Below, piece by piece: positions 33,340 through 42,437 of a DNA stretch of 44,275 nt. Under the pieces are notes generated by a model, which was given only the letters and a program-made list of their open reading frames with translations, did not search any database and was not told where the DNA came from. Source of the stretch: Woeseiaceae bacterium (lineage in GTDB: Bacteria > Pseudomonadota > Gammaproteobacteria > Steroidobacterales > Woeseiaceae). The stretch spans positions 1-44,275 of the forward strand of contig JAOIZZ010000011.1 in assembly GCA_028227395.1 (NCBI GenBank). Reading direction: 5' to 3'. Numbering within the stretch: the stretch's first letter is position 1; each line of letters opens with the position of its first letter. The translations under genes and the position numbers were made by a program.

Positions 33340-35148
33340 TTAAACTACATCACTTTTTTCATTTTTTATTATTTCTTCGCTAATAAAATTAGCGTAGATG
33401 GGATTACCATTATAGTGCAACACTGATTTTATTTTTGCCGGATTTACTTCTAGATCTAGAACCAACAATGAACGCAGCTGAGCGTCCCTATTTTGTTCTA
33501 CAAGGAATATTATTTCATGCTTATTGATAAATTCTTTTATAGCTTCAGCAAATGGAAAAGATTTAATACAACAATAATTATAATTTTTGCCTTGATGCTG
33601 CAATTGATCAAGAGCTTCTTCACAAGCCCCATGACTACTTCCATATGAAAGGATGGCCTTGGTATTTGATTTAGAATAACTAATAATAGGTTTAGGCATC
33701 ATCTTTCTAGCCGTTTCCCATTTAACTAGTAATCTATCTACAACATCCTGGTATTCTTGGCTGTCTTCCGTATAGCCACCAAATTTATTATGCCCAGAGC
33801 CTCGCGTAAAAAAGGACCCTTTTGCATGTTCCCCTGGTAATGTTCTGTATGTAATACCATCACCATCGACATCAAGATATCGGTAAAACTTATCCATAGC
33901 ATCAAGTTGCTTAGCATTAAGCAACTTCCCTCTTTTTGGTTGGTAATTTTTATCCCATTGTAAATCAGGGCAAACCCAATCATTCATACCTATATCTAAA
34001 TCTGACATCACAAAAATTGGTGTTTGTAATTCATCTGCCAAATCAAATGCGGTCAATGTCATATAAAAACATTCTTCAGGATTAGTTGGGAATAATAATG
34101 GATGCTTTGTGTCTCCATGAGAGGCGAAAGCACAAATCATCAAATCGCATTGCTGTGTTCTTGTGGGCATTCCTGTTGATGGACCTGTTCGCTGAATATC
34201 AAAAATTACTGCTGGTAATTCTGAATAATAAGCAAACCCTATAAACTCACTCATTAATGAAATCCCTGGACCACTCGTTGGAGTAAAAGCCCGTGCACCA
34301 TTCCAGCTGGCACCTAATACCATTCCAATAGCCGCCAATTCATCTTCGGCCTGAATAATGCAAAAATTATTTTTTTGTGTTTTTTTGCATTGTCTATGTT
34401 GTTGGCAAAAAGCTTGAAATGCATCCATTAAGGAAGTTGAAGGAGTTATAGGATACCATGCGCCAACTGTTGCACCTGCATAGACACAACCTAAACCAGC
34501 GGCAGTATTACCATCAATTATCACGTGATTCTTTGTTTTATTAAGAGCTTTCACAGTTAATGGTAATGGATAGCTAAAATTATTCACGACAAAATCATAG
34601 CCCAACATAATCGCTTCTAAATTTGAGGCCGCCAGATGTTTTTTTGTGGCGAAAGTTTCATTTAATAACTCTTTTATAATATTTAAATCTATTTTTAATA
34701 AAGCTACCAATGTTCCTACATAGGCAATATTCTTCATTAAAATTCGTGATCGAACTCCGTCGAATTTCTCATTACATAATTTAGAGAATGGAATACCGAT
34801 GACTGTAATATCCTCTCGATCTAGCAATTTACTTCGAGGCCATGTTGAGTCATATATCAACCAACCGCCAGGCTCTACTGTTGATAAGTCTTTTTGGTAC
34901 GTTTGTGCATTCATAGCAACGATAATATCAATCTGATTTGATGCTGATTGATAACCATCGCCAGTCACTCGAATTTCATACCAGGTAGGTAATCCTTGGA
35001 TATTAGATGGAAAATAATTTTTACCAACCACAGGTATGCCCATTCGAAAAATTGATTTCATCAAGAGGCCGTTGGCACTGGCTGAACCTGTTCCATTTAC
35101 AGTTGCTATCTTAATGACAAGATCATTAACTCTTGACAAAGATTTCAT
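33340..35148 (-). CDS. korA: 2-oxoacid:ferredoxin oxidoreductase, fused gamma-alpha subunit
   Basis: At 602 residues this is the fused form: an N-terminal gamma domain (about 1-190, beginning with IKIATVNGTGSASANGLLM) and an alpha pyrimidine-binding domain (about 205-600). The alpha part contains GNTAAGLGCVYAGATVGAWY, YPITPSTSLMDAF, IQAEDELAAIGMVLGASWNG and FTPTSGPGISLMSEF, all typical. With KorB it oxidises 2-oxoacids to acyl-CoA. It lies 24 bases after the ferredoxin/NAD(P)H oxidoreductase gene and 16 bases before korB. No cluster-binding domain is present in this subunit; electrons probably pass to the ferredoxin domain encoded next door. The family call is firm, the precise 2-oxoacid inferred from the KorA-like domain order. 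Confidence 0.9.
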   Translation of the reverse strand: MKSLSRVNDLVIKIATVNGTGSASANGLLMKSIFRMGIPVVGKNYFPSNIQGLPTWYEIRVTGDGYQSASNQIDIIVAMNAQTYQKDLSTVEPGGWLIYDSTWPRSKLLDREDITVIGIPFSKLCNEKFDGVRSRILMKNIAYVGTLVALLKIDLNIIKELLNETFATKKHLAASNLEAIMLGYDFVVNNFSYPLPLTVKALNKTKNHVIIDGNTAAGLGCVYAGATVGAWYPITPSTSLMDAFQAFCQQHRQCKKTQKNNFCIIQAEDELAAIGMVLGASWNGARAFTPTSGPGISLMSEFIGFAYYSELPAVIFDIQRTGPSTGMPTRTQQCDLMICAFASHGDTKHPLLFPTNPEECFYMTLTAFDLADELQTPIFVMSDLDIGMNDWVCPDLQWDKNYQPKRGKLLNAKQLDAMDKFYRYLDVDGDGITYRTLPGEHAKGSFFTRGSGHNKFGGYTEDSQEYQDVVDRLLVKWETARKMMPKPIISYSKSNTKAILSYGSSHGACEEALDQLQHQGKNYNYCCIKSFPFAEAIKEFINKHEIIFLVEQNRDAQLRSLLVLDLEVNPAKIKSVLHYNGNPIYANFISEEIIKNEKSDVV

Positions 35149-35172
35149 CTTTTTATTGATTACTTCTACCTC

Positions 35173-36984
35173 TTAATTATTGCTAGTTTTGCTAGCGACA
35201 TTAGAAATCAAGTCATCTTTAGCATAGGGCAATAATATTGTCGATTTTTGCATATCCCAAGCTCCTGTCGGGCAGCGTTCAGCACATAAACTACAATGAA
35301 CACATAAATCCTCATCTTTAACCATTACTTTAGCAGTCTGAGGAAGGGCTTCAGAAACATATAAGTCTTGTTTTATATTTTCAGCAGGAATCGTTAGTTT
35401 ACTGCGTAATATATCTTCGTCATCATTATCCGTTATAGTAAGACAATCCACCGGACAAATATCGATACAAGCATCACATTCGATACAGAGATTTGCGGTA
35501 AAAACTGTCTGAATATCACAATTTAAACATCGCTCAACTTCGGTAACAGTCTGTTCCAGAGTAAAACCAAGCTCAACCTCGATATCGAGTTGCTTAAAGC
35601 GTTCCTTGAGATCGACATGAGGCATCAAACGTCTTTCTGACTCATCATAATCATTGGAAAAACTCCACTCATGCATCCCCATCTTCTGGCTAGCAAGATT
35701 CATACCTGGAGGCAATCGATGGTTTAAATCTTCTTTAGAGCAATATTTATGAATTGAAATAGCTGCCTCATGTCCATGAGCTACCCCCCAAATAATATTC
35801 TTTGGTCCAAATGCTGCATCGCCGCCGAAGAATACCCCCTCTCGAGAAGACATCATTGTAGTTTCGTCAACTACTGGACAATCCCATTTATCAAAATCGA
35901 TACCAATGTCTCTTTCGATCCATGGAAATGCATTATCCTGACCAATAGCAAGTATTACATCATCACAGCAAATAATTTTTTCACGAATTACTTTGCCACG
36001 ATCAATATTACCTTTATCGTCTATTTGGTATTCCATCTCTTCGAATAACATACCTACTAATTTTTGATTCTCAACGACGAATGCTTTTGGTGAATGATTA
36101 ACAATAATCTCAATATTTTCTTCTTCAGCATCTTCCAATTCCCATTCGGAGGCTTTAAAAAAGCCTCTAGGCTTTCTAGCCATGACCTTAACTTCTTTGG
36201 CTCCAATTCTTAGAGACGATCTACAACAATCCATTGCCGTATTACCGACACCAATAATTAATACTTTCTTGCCAATTGATTCCACATGCTCAAAAGCAAC
36301 TGATTCCAACCATTCGATCCCTATGTGTACATTATTTGATTCAAATCGCCCCGGTAGATCTAGTTCCTTCCCTTTAGGTGCTCCAGTACCTACAAAAACT
36401 GCATCGAACTCCCGCTTATCAAGAAATTCATTGAAACTATTTATACGGTAATTAAGCTTTAGATCTGCGCCCATATCAAGAATATACTGAATCTCTTCAT
36501 CTAGAGTCTCAGGCGGAAGACGAAATTGCGGGATATTAGTGCGCATTAAGCCGCCTGTCGTATTTAAAGCTTCAAAAATTGTAATATCATAACCAAGTGG
36601 CAATAGATCATTAGCTACCGCTAAAGAAGCACAACCAGCCCCAATTAGGGCAACCTTGAAACCATTTTTTTTGGTGGGAATTTTTGGAAGTCTATCAGTT
36701 ATATCATCACGGTGGTCGGCAGCCACTCTTTTTAACCTACAAATTGCAACGGCTTTATCCTCAACCCTATTTCTTCTGCAAGCAGGCTCACAAGGTCTAT
36801 CGCAAACTCTTCCTAAAATTCCTGGGAAGATATTCGACTCACGATTCACCATATAAGCATCGGTAAAACGCCCTTGCGCAATCATACGAATATATCTTGG
36901 GACATCAGTATGCGCAGGGCACGCCCATTGACAGTCAACGACCTTATGAAAATAATTTGGATCTTCGATATTTGTTGGCTTCAT
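35173..36984 (-). CDS. GltD-like FAD/NAD(P)H oxidoreductase fused to a 2[4Fe-4S] ferredoxin domain
   Basis: The 603-residue protein starts with the GltD-type cluster region (CQWACPAHTDVPRYI and RVCDRPCEPACRRN). Next come an FAD site, LIGAGCASLAVANDL near residue 112, and an NAD(P) site, IIGVGNTAMDCCRSS near 245, then the C-terminal FAD closure GVFFGGDAAFGP. Residues about 485-585 are ferredoxin-like: CLNC, then CIECDACIDICPVDC, then CVHCSLCAERCPTGAW, enough for two [4Fe-4S] clusters. It is first in the run and probably moves electrons between reduced ferredoxin from KorAB and NAD(P)H. It is not a glutamate synthase subunit: no large-subunit gene is here. A dedicated NADP partner for KorAB is the best reading. 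Confidence 0.88.
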   Translation of the reverse strand: MKPTNIEDPNYFHKVVDCQWACPAHTDVPRYIRMIAQGRFTDAYMVNRESNIFPGILGRVCDRPCEPACRRNRVEDKAVAICRLKRVAADHRDDITDRLPKIPTKKNGFKVALIGAGCASLAVANDLLPLGYDITIFEALNTTGGLMRTNIPQFRLPPETLDEEIQYILDMGADLKLNYRINSFNEFLDKREFDAVFVGTGAPKGKELDLPGRFESNNVHIGIEWLESVAFEHVESIGKKVLIIGVGNTAMDCCRSSLRIGAKEVKVMARKPRGFFKASEWELEDAEEENIEIIVNHSPKAFVVENQKLVGMLFEEMEYQIDDKGNIDRGKVIREKIICCDDVILAIGQDNAFPWIERDIGIDFDKWDCPVVDETTMMSSREGVFFGGDAAFGPKNIIWGVAHGHEAAISIHKYCSKEDLNHRLPPGMNLASQKMGMHEWSFSNDYDESERRLMPHVDLKERFKQLDIEVELGFTLEQTVTEVERCLNCDIQTVFTANLCIECDACIDICPVDCLTITDNDDEDILRSKLTIPAENIKQDLYVSEALPQTAKVMVKDEDLCVHCSLCAERCPTGAWDMQKSTILLPYAKDDLISNVASKTSNN

Positions 36985-37094
36985 TTAATTATTCTTTGCA
37001 TTCCTGCAACAATATAAATTTTGCTAGTGGTTCAACAAACTAATCCTTCCTTTGTAAGCTTAACGGTATCCCACACAAAGTAAACCATTTTTTA

Positions 37095-37195
37095 TTACTT
37101 GGATCGGTTATATCTCATTCGTTTACCTGTAATCGCCACAGTGAGAATACCGTCTTCATAAACAATTGTTCCATTCACAATTAGTTTGTATGATC
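37095..37195 (-). pseudogene. C-terminal remnant of an amidohydrolase gene
   Basis: On the minus strand this stretch reads YKLIVNGTIVYEDGILTVAI followed by TGKRMRYNRSK and a TAA at 37095-37097. That is the usual C-terminal ending of amidohydrolases such as D-aminoacylases (V-N-G-x-x-V-x-E-D-G, then T-G-x-x-x-R). Upstream the frame holds no homologous sequence and runs into the start of the M16 gene, so only about 30 codons survive. It lies in the 260-base gap between divergent genes. It may reflect an old deletion when the M16 gene came to lie here. Chance similarity is possible for so short a piece. Confidence 0.45.
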
Positions 37196-37244
37196 TAAAA
37201 ATATAGTCAACAAAAAAATAGATCAAATACCAAGGCCAAAAATT

Positions 37245-39980
37245 ATGATAAGAAAATTACTCAATGTTCTACTTGCTTGCATATTCATTTCACTACCTGC
37301 ATTTGCAGAATCCCAAATTGAAATTAATTATGAAGAATTCACCTTGGATAATGGACTAAGACTCATTGTTCATGAAGACAATAAAGCGCCAATAGTAGCA
37401 ATAAATCTCTGGTATCACGTTGGATCAAAGAATGAAGTCAAAGGGAAAACTGGTTTTGCTCATTTATTTGAACACCTAATGTTTAATGGAAGTGAGAATT
37501 ATAACGATGAATATTTCAAACCATTTGAACGGGTTGGCGCGACGAACATGAATGGTACAACTTACTTTGATCGTACTAATTATTTTGAAAATGTTCCAAA
37601 TACTGCTTTAGATATGGCGTTATGGATGGAATCAGATCGCATGGGACACATGTTAGGTGCTATCACGCAAGAACGACTAGATGAACAAAGAGGCGTAGTT
37701 AAAAATGAAAAAAGACAGGGAGATAACCAACCATATGGAATGGCTGAATATCATATCTTAGAAGGAATATTTCCCAGTTCTCACCCATATTCATGGAGCA
37801 CCATTGGCTCAATGGAAGATCTGGATGCAGCGAGTCTGGATGATGTTCATGCTTGGTTTAAAAAATATTATGGCCCTAATAATGCGGTAATTACTATTGC
37901 AGGCGACGTAAAGCCTTCTGTTGTATTTGAAAAAGTGCAGAAATATTTTGGTGATATACCAGCTGCACCCCCTACAGAAAAAATGCTAGATTGGTCGGTT
38001 AGACTGGATACCGATAAAAGAGAAATCATAAAGGATAATGTTCCTCAGATTCGTTTATATAAGGCTTGGGGCGGACCGGCATTTCGTAACCTCGATTCAG
38101 ACTTCTTACAACTTGCAGATATTATTCTGACTTCTGGCAAAACTTCACGTCTATACAATCGGCTTGTTTATAAGGATCAAATTGCAACAAATGTTAGTTC
38201 CTATCAATTTGCTGGTGATATCGGAGGATTCTATTACATAGAAACGACCGTCCAACCCAATGGAGACCCAGAAGCAATTAAAATTGCCATAGAAGAGGAA
38301 TTGTCACGTTTTCTTGAGGATGGACCGACAAAAGCAGAATTAAAACGCGCTAAAGTGAAATTAAAATCTAGCTTTATCCGAGGTCTCGAAAAAGTAGGCG
38401 GTTTTGGCGGTAAATCAGATATTTTAGCTCAAAATACAGTGTATACAGGTAATCCTGGACACTACATAAAATCATTGAATGCATTAGATAATGCTACTCC
38501 AAAGAAAATACTTGAAACTGCAAAAACTTGGCTAAAACAAGGATCGTATAATTTAGAAATACATCCAATTCAATCTTATGATGTGATTACCGGAGGAGCT
38601 GATAGATCTAAACTTCCAGAAACAACGGAGTTTCCTAAAGCTAAATTTATAGATTTTGAACAAACTACATTACCTAATGGATTGAAATTAACTGTTGCTC
38701 ACCAACCAAGCGTACCAGTGGTAAATTTTAATTTATTATTAGATGCAGGTTTTGCCGCTGATCAATTCTCAGAACCTGGCACCTCAAGTCTCGCAATGGC
38801 CATGCTAGACGAAGGAACCACAAAGTTAAGTGCCCTTGAAATAAGCGACACCGCTGCAAATATTGGAGCAATCATTAGTGCCAGTGCTGGTATTGACAGT
38901 TCAACAGTTTCATTAAGTGCTCTCAAAGAAAATATAGATAATTCACTTAAACTCTATGCTGATATTATACTAAATCCAAGTTTTCCTAATAATGAATTGG
39001 AGCGCTTGAGAAAACAAAGATTGGCACAAATTCAACAAGAAAAAAATCAACCCTTTGGTATAGCATTGAGAATTCTTCCTAGGTTATTATATGGTGAGGA
39101 TCATGCTTATTCGCTCCCATTAACAGGCTCGGGAACTGAAGCCTCAGTAAGAAATATCACTCAAGACTCATTAATAAAGTTTCACCAAGATTGGTTTAAA
39201 CCAAATAATGCTTCGATGATTGTCGTTGGTGATACCACTATGCAAGAGATAAAACCAAAACTAGAAAAGTATTTCAAAAATTGGAGTGCCGGTTCATTAC
39301 AGCAAAAAAATATTCTTCCTGTAGAAAATCAAAAAAAAGAAACTATATACTTAATTGATCGTCCAGGAGCCCAGCAATCTATCGTTTTAGCGGCCAATAT
39401 TGCACCTAGCCCTTCTGCCTCAGATGAACTTGCCGTTGAGTCCATGAATGAGGTAATTGGTGGTTCATTCACTTCCCGCATCAACATGAATCTTCGAGAG
39501 GATAAAGGTTGGGCTTATGGGGCCCGAACCCTTATCCTTCAGACAAAAGAACAACGGCCATTTATTGCCTATGCACCTGTCCAAACCGATAAAACAGCTG
39601 AGTCCATCATCGAAATTAAAAGAGAGCTCATGGAATATCTTGCTAATAATCCAGTAACTGAGGAAGAGCTGAATAAAGTTAAAGACAACACCACATTGAG
39701 CCTCCCTGGTCGCTGGGAAACTATAAGAGCTATATCCAATGATCTCAGTGAAATAATTACTTATGATTTAGCCGATGATTATTGGGACCAATATTCAAAT
39801 AATGTTCGTAATCTGACTCGCGAGCGCCTCATTGATGCAGCGGCATCCACTATTAAACCAGAACATCTCATATGGGTTATCGTGGGTGATCGCAGTAAAA
39901 TAGAAGATTCAATCAGTGTGTTATCTACCCAAGACATAAAAATTCTAGATAGAAATGGGCAAGAAATTACTCTGCCTTAA
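37245..39980 (+). CDS. M16-family zinc peptidase, periplasmic, two-module
   Basis: A signal peptide (MIRKLLNVLLACIFISLPAFA) leads the 911-residue protein. The first M16 module has the inverted zinc motif His73-Leu-Phe-Glu76-His77 (HLFEHLMFNG), a third ligand Glu in VVKNEKRQG near residue 152 and the AEYHILEG/GSMEDLDAAS region. The second half (about 470-900) is the usual catalytically silent module, starting with TLPNGLKLTVAHQPSVPVVN and including GSFTSRINMNLREDKGWAYG. Such pitrilysin-like proteases degrade peptides in the periplasm. AAGG precedes the ATG. It faces away from the KorAB run and lies 41 bases before ilvA on the same strand. Confidence 0.93.
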   Translation: MIRKLLNVLLACIFISLPAFAESQIEINYEEFTLDNGLRLIVHEDNKAPIVAINLWYHVGSKNEVKGKTGFAHLFEHLMFNGSENYNDEYFKPFERVGATNMNGTTYFDRTNYFENVPNTALDMALWMESDRMGHMLGAITQERLDEQRGVVKNEKRQGDNQPYGMAEYHILEGIFPSSHPYSWSTIGSMEDLDAASLDDVHAWFKKYYGPNNAVITIAGDVKPSVVFEKVQKYFGDIPAAPPTEKMLDWSVRLDTDKREIIKDNVPQIRLYKAWGGPAFRNLDSDFLQLADIILTSGKTSRLYNRLVYKDQIATNVSSYQFAGDIGGFYYIETTVQPNGDPEAIKIAIEEELSRFLEDGPTKAELKRAKVKLKSSFIRGLEKVGGFGGKSDILAQNTVYTGNPGHYIKSLNALDNATPKKILETAKTWLKQGSYNLEIHPIQSYDVITGGADRSKLPETTEFPKAKFIDFEQTTLPNGLKLTVAHQPSVPVVNFNLLLDAGFAADQFSEPGTSSLAMAMLDEGTTKLSALEISDTAANIGAIISASAGIDSSTVSLSALKENIDNSLKLYADIILNPSFPNNELERLRKQRLAQIQQEKNQPFGIALRILPRLLYGEDHAYSLPLTGSGTEASVRNITQDSLIKFHQDWFKPNNASMIVVGDTTMQEIKPKLEKYFKNWSAGSLQQKNILPVENQKKETIYLIDRPGAQQSIVLAANIAPSPSASDELAVESMNEVIGGSFTSRINMNLREDKGWAYGARTLILQTKEQRPFIAYAPVQTDKTAESIIEIKRELMEYLANNPVTEEELNKVKDNTTLSLPGRWETIRAISNDLSEIITYDLADDYWDQYSNNVRNLTRERLIDAAASTIKPEHLIWVIVGDRSKIEDSISVLSTQDIKILDRNGQEITLP

Positions 39981-39995
39981 TTTTCAGAGTATACT
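39967..39995 (+). promoter_or_regulatory. Weak promoter candidate for ilvA
   Basis: TATACT (39990-39995) lies 17 bases after TTACTC (39967-39972), at the very end of the M16 gene. The -10 is good but the -35 poor. No leader peptide rich in Ile or Val codons or attenuator hairpin is seen. Confidence 0.25.
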
Positions 39996-40021
39996 AATTT
40001 AACCAATAAGAGCTATACCAA

Positions 40022-41536
40022 TTGAATAAAATAAATTATCTAGAATTAATAAAAACAGCCGATGTTTATTCGGTGGCTGAAGTATCGCCTCTTGATTATG
40101 CCAAGCTAATTTCAGCAAACTTAAACAATAAGATCTTTTTAAAAAGAGAGGACCTGCAAACCACCTTCTCTTTCAAAATAAGAGGCGCAGTTAATAAAAT
40201 AAAAAATCTCGATGAAAATGCTTTAAAAAATGGAGTCGTGTGCAGTTCAGCAGGCAACCATGCTCAAGGAGTAGCACTCGCATCTAAACTTAATAAGAAT
40301 CGAGCAGTCATTGTTATGCCCCAGACTACACCAAGCATCAAAATTGAGGCAGTAAAAGCTTTGGGTGCTGAGATTATCTTACATGGGGATAACTATGATG
40401 AAGCCTTTAGCAAAGCCAAGGAAATTGAACAATCAGAGTCGTTAACTTTTATACATGCTTTTGATGATCCCTATGTAATCGCAGGACAAGGCACTATAGG
40501 AATCGAAATTTTAGAGCAGCTTAATGAAACTATTGATGCGATTTTTATACCTATAGGTGGAGGCGGTCTCATCTCAGGAATCGCTACTTATGTAAAAGAA
40601 GTCCAACCAAATATTAAAATAATTGGTGTAGAACCTGAAGATTCCGCTAGCATGAAAGCATCGCTTGCCGCTAATAAACAAATTACTCTTGATCATGTGG
40701 GAATATTTGCTGATGGGGTGGCTGTTAAAAGAGTGGGCGATATTCCATTTCTCTTGTGTAAGAAATATATAGATGAAATTATCACTGTTAATACAGATGA
40801 AATTTGTGCAGCAATTCAAGCAATATATGAAGAAACGCGATCTATTGTCGAACCGTCTGGTGCATTATCTTTAGCTGGTATCACAAAATATATCGAATTA
40901 AATTTAAATCAAAATAAAACCTTTGTTGGTATTAATTGTGGAGCAAATGTAAATTTTGATCGTTTAAGGCACATTGCGGAAAGAGCCGCTGTAGGGAAAA
41001 AAAGTGAGATATTACTTGCAGTTGAAATCGAAGAGCAGCCTGGCAGTTTTAAAAAGTTCTGTAAAGCTATAGGAAAAAGAAACATAACAGAGTTCAACTA
41101 TCGTTATCGTGATGATGGTAGTGCAAGAATTTTTGTTGGAATCGAATTAGTGAATAGTTCGAATGCTCATCAAGAAATAATAAAAAAAATTAATGATCTT
41201 GGCTACTCGGTGGTAGATTTAAGTCAAAATGAAATGGCAAAGATTCATATACGTCATATGGTCGGTGGAAGAGCCTCGATTAAAAATGAGCGGTTACTTA
41301 GATTTGAGTTCCCAGAAAGGCCTGGCGCGCTCTTAGAATTCCTGGATGCCATTGGAACAGAACGGAATATTACTTTATTTCATTATCGCAATCATGGTTC
41401 TGATTTTGGACGAATTCTTACTGGAATTCAGGCTTCTCAAGATGAAACCAATCAACTAGAAGAGCATCTCTCTAAATTAGGTTATCGTTACTGGGAAGAG
41501 AGCGATAATCCTGCTTATGAAATGTTTCTTTCTTGA
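40022..41536 (+). CDS. ilvA: Threonine ammonia-lyase (threonine deaminase), biosynthetic type
   Basis: The start must be TTG at 40022: an in-frame stop lies five codons upstream, no early ATG exists, and AAGAG is placed nine bases before it. The 504-residue protein is a fold-type II PLP enzyme, with Lys52 in TFSFKIRGA as Schiff base, SSAGNHAQGVA near 76, GGGGLISGIATY near 178 and EPSGALSLAGI near 280. Two C-terminal ACT-like regulatory domains (about 325-410 and 420-500) match the E. coli biosynthetic enzyme of about 514 residues, which is inhibited by isoleucine. It converts threonine to 2-oxobutanoate and ammonia, the first step to isoleucine. The usual ilv neighbours are absent; it follows an M16 peptidase gene by 41 bases. 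Confidence 0.94.
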   Translation: MNKINYLELIKTADVYSVAEVSPLDYAKLISANLNNKIFLKREDLQTTFSFKIRGAVNKIKNLDENALKNGVVCSSAGNHAQGVALASKLNKNRAVIVMPQTTPSIKIEAVKALGAEIILHGDNYDEAFSKAKEIEQSESLTFIHAFDDPYVIAGQGTIGIEILEQLNETIDAIFIPIGGGGLISGIATYVKEVQPNIKIIGVEPEDSASMKASLAANKQITLDHVGIFADGVAVKRVGDIPFLLCKKYIDEIITVNTDEICAAIQAIYEETRSIVEPSGALSLAGITKYIELNLNQNKTFVGINCGANVNFDRLRHIAERAAVGKKSEILLAVEIEEQPGSFKKFCKAIGKRNITEFNYRYRDDGSARIFVGIELVNSSNAHQEIIKKINDLGYSVVDLSQNEMAKIHIRHMVGGRASIKNERLLRFEFPERPGALLEFLDAIGTERNITLFHYRNHGSDFGRILTGIQASQDETNQLEEHLSKLGYRYWEESDNPAYEMFLS

Positions 41537-41549
41537 GGCAAATCTCAAG
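41532..41549. terminator. Small hairpin spanning the convergent stop codons
   Basis: CTTGAG (41532-41537) pairs perfectly with CTCAAG (41544-41549) around a six-base loop, covering the ends of the ilvA and hydrolase genes. No run of T follows on either side, so it is at best a weak shared terminator. Confidence 0.3.
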
Positions 41550-42429
41550 TATCTAATAAAAAATTTTCAATAGCCCATGCTAATGCCTCTGGTGCCTCAA
41601 AATGAATCATATGACCTGTATTTAAAATGCATTCGGTTCTGGCGCAAAAAAATGGATGCTCCTCAAAGTCAATATCATGTAATAACTGCATCTGTTTTTT
41701 AAAATTCGTATTTTCTCCCCAGATAAATAGAGTCTGTGCGATAATCTGATTCCAGCAAGCTTCAGCTTCTTGCCTTCTATACTGGACAGCATTAGGTAAT
41801 TTATGAAAAGGATCTGCGCGTAAAGTAACTCTTCCTTTTGAATCTGCTTTTGACCACTCTCTCGCCACAAATTCAGCTTGATCAGATTTCATATTAGGGC
41901 TTCTTTTTAAAATTCTTGGAATAAGATCATTTATGGATGCGTATGGCTTAAATTCAGGATTTGATTGTTGCTGCTCTAGCCAATGACGATAATTATTAGG
42001 TGCATTTTTGGGATCTGAATCACTCAATCCAAATCCTTCAATATTAATTAAATGGCTAATGCGTTTTGGCATAATACCTGCATAAAGAGAAGCAATATTT
42101 GCACCCATGCTATGTCCAATTAGAGTGGCAGGCTGATCCGGTGAATATAATCGTAGAATTTCATCCAGATCAGCTAAATAGTCTGGAAACCAATAACTGG
42201 AATTAGTATTTTCGGATCTACCAAAGCCGCGCCAATCAGGAGCAATAATTTGCCAATTTGATTGAAATTTATCCACAACAAACTGAAAAGTTGAACCTGT
42301 ATCAGCCCAACCATGCAAATAAATTAATAAAGGTGCATCCGTCTTACCCCAACTTTTGATATGATATTTTTTATCTCTTATGGTCTGGAAGCTTGATGCA
42401 CCATGATTTATCGGCTTATAAGCAGTCAT
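41545..42429 (-). CDS. Alpha/beta-fold hydrolase
   Basis: The 294-residue protein has the alpha/beta-hydrolase core: the oxyanion-type YLHGWADTG near residue 38, DWRGFGRSE near 72, nucleophile Ser107 in IGHSMGANIA, an acid candidate in the WGENTNF region and His273 in NTGHMIHFEAPEALA. A lid region (about 140-210) lies between core strands. There is no signal peptide, so it should be cytoplasmic. It could be an esterase, C-C bond hydrolase or haloalkane-dehalogenase relative; the sequence does not decide. It starts eight bases after the quinone-oxidoreductase gene and is very likely co-transcribed with it. It ends in the convergent hairpin with ilvA. Confidence 0.88.
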   Translation of the reverse strand: MTAYKPINHGASSFQTIRDKKYHIKSWGKTDAPLLIYLHGWADTGSTFQFVVDKFQSNWQIIAPDWRGFGRSENTNSSYWFPDYLADLDEILRLYSPDQPATLIGHSMGANIASLYAGIMPKRISHLINIEGFGLSDSDPKNAPNNYRHWLEQQQSNPEFKPYASINDLIPRILKRSPNMKSDQAEFVAREWSKADSKGRVTLRADPFHKLPNAVQYRRQEAEACWNQIIAQTLFIWGENTNFKKQMQLLHDIDFEEHPFFCARTECILNTGHMIHFEAPEALAWAIENFLLDT

Positions 42430-42437
42430 TTATTTTA

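Noticed and set aside
35770-36866. Open frames antisense to the GltD-like oxidoreductase gene
   Set aside because: No homology-like features; they mirror the strong coding frame on the other strand.
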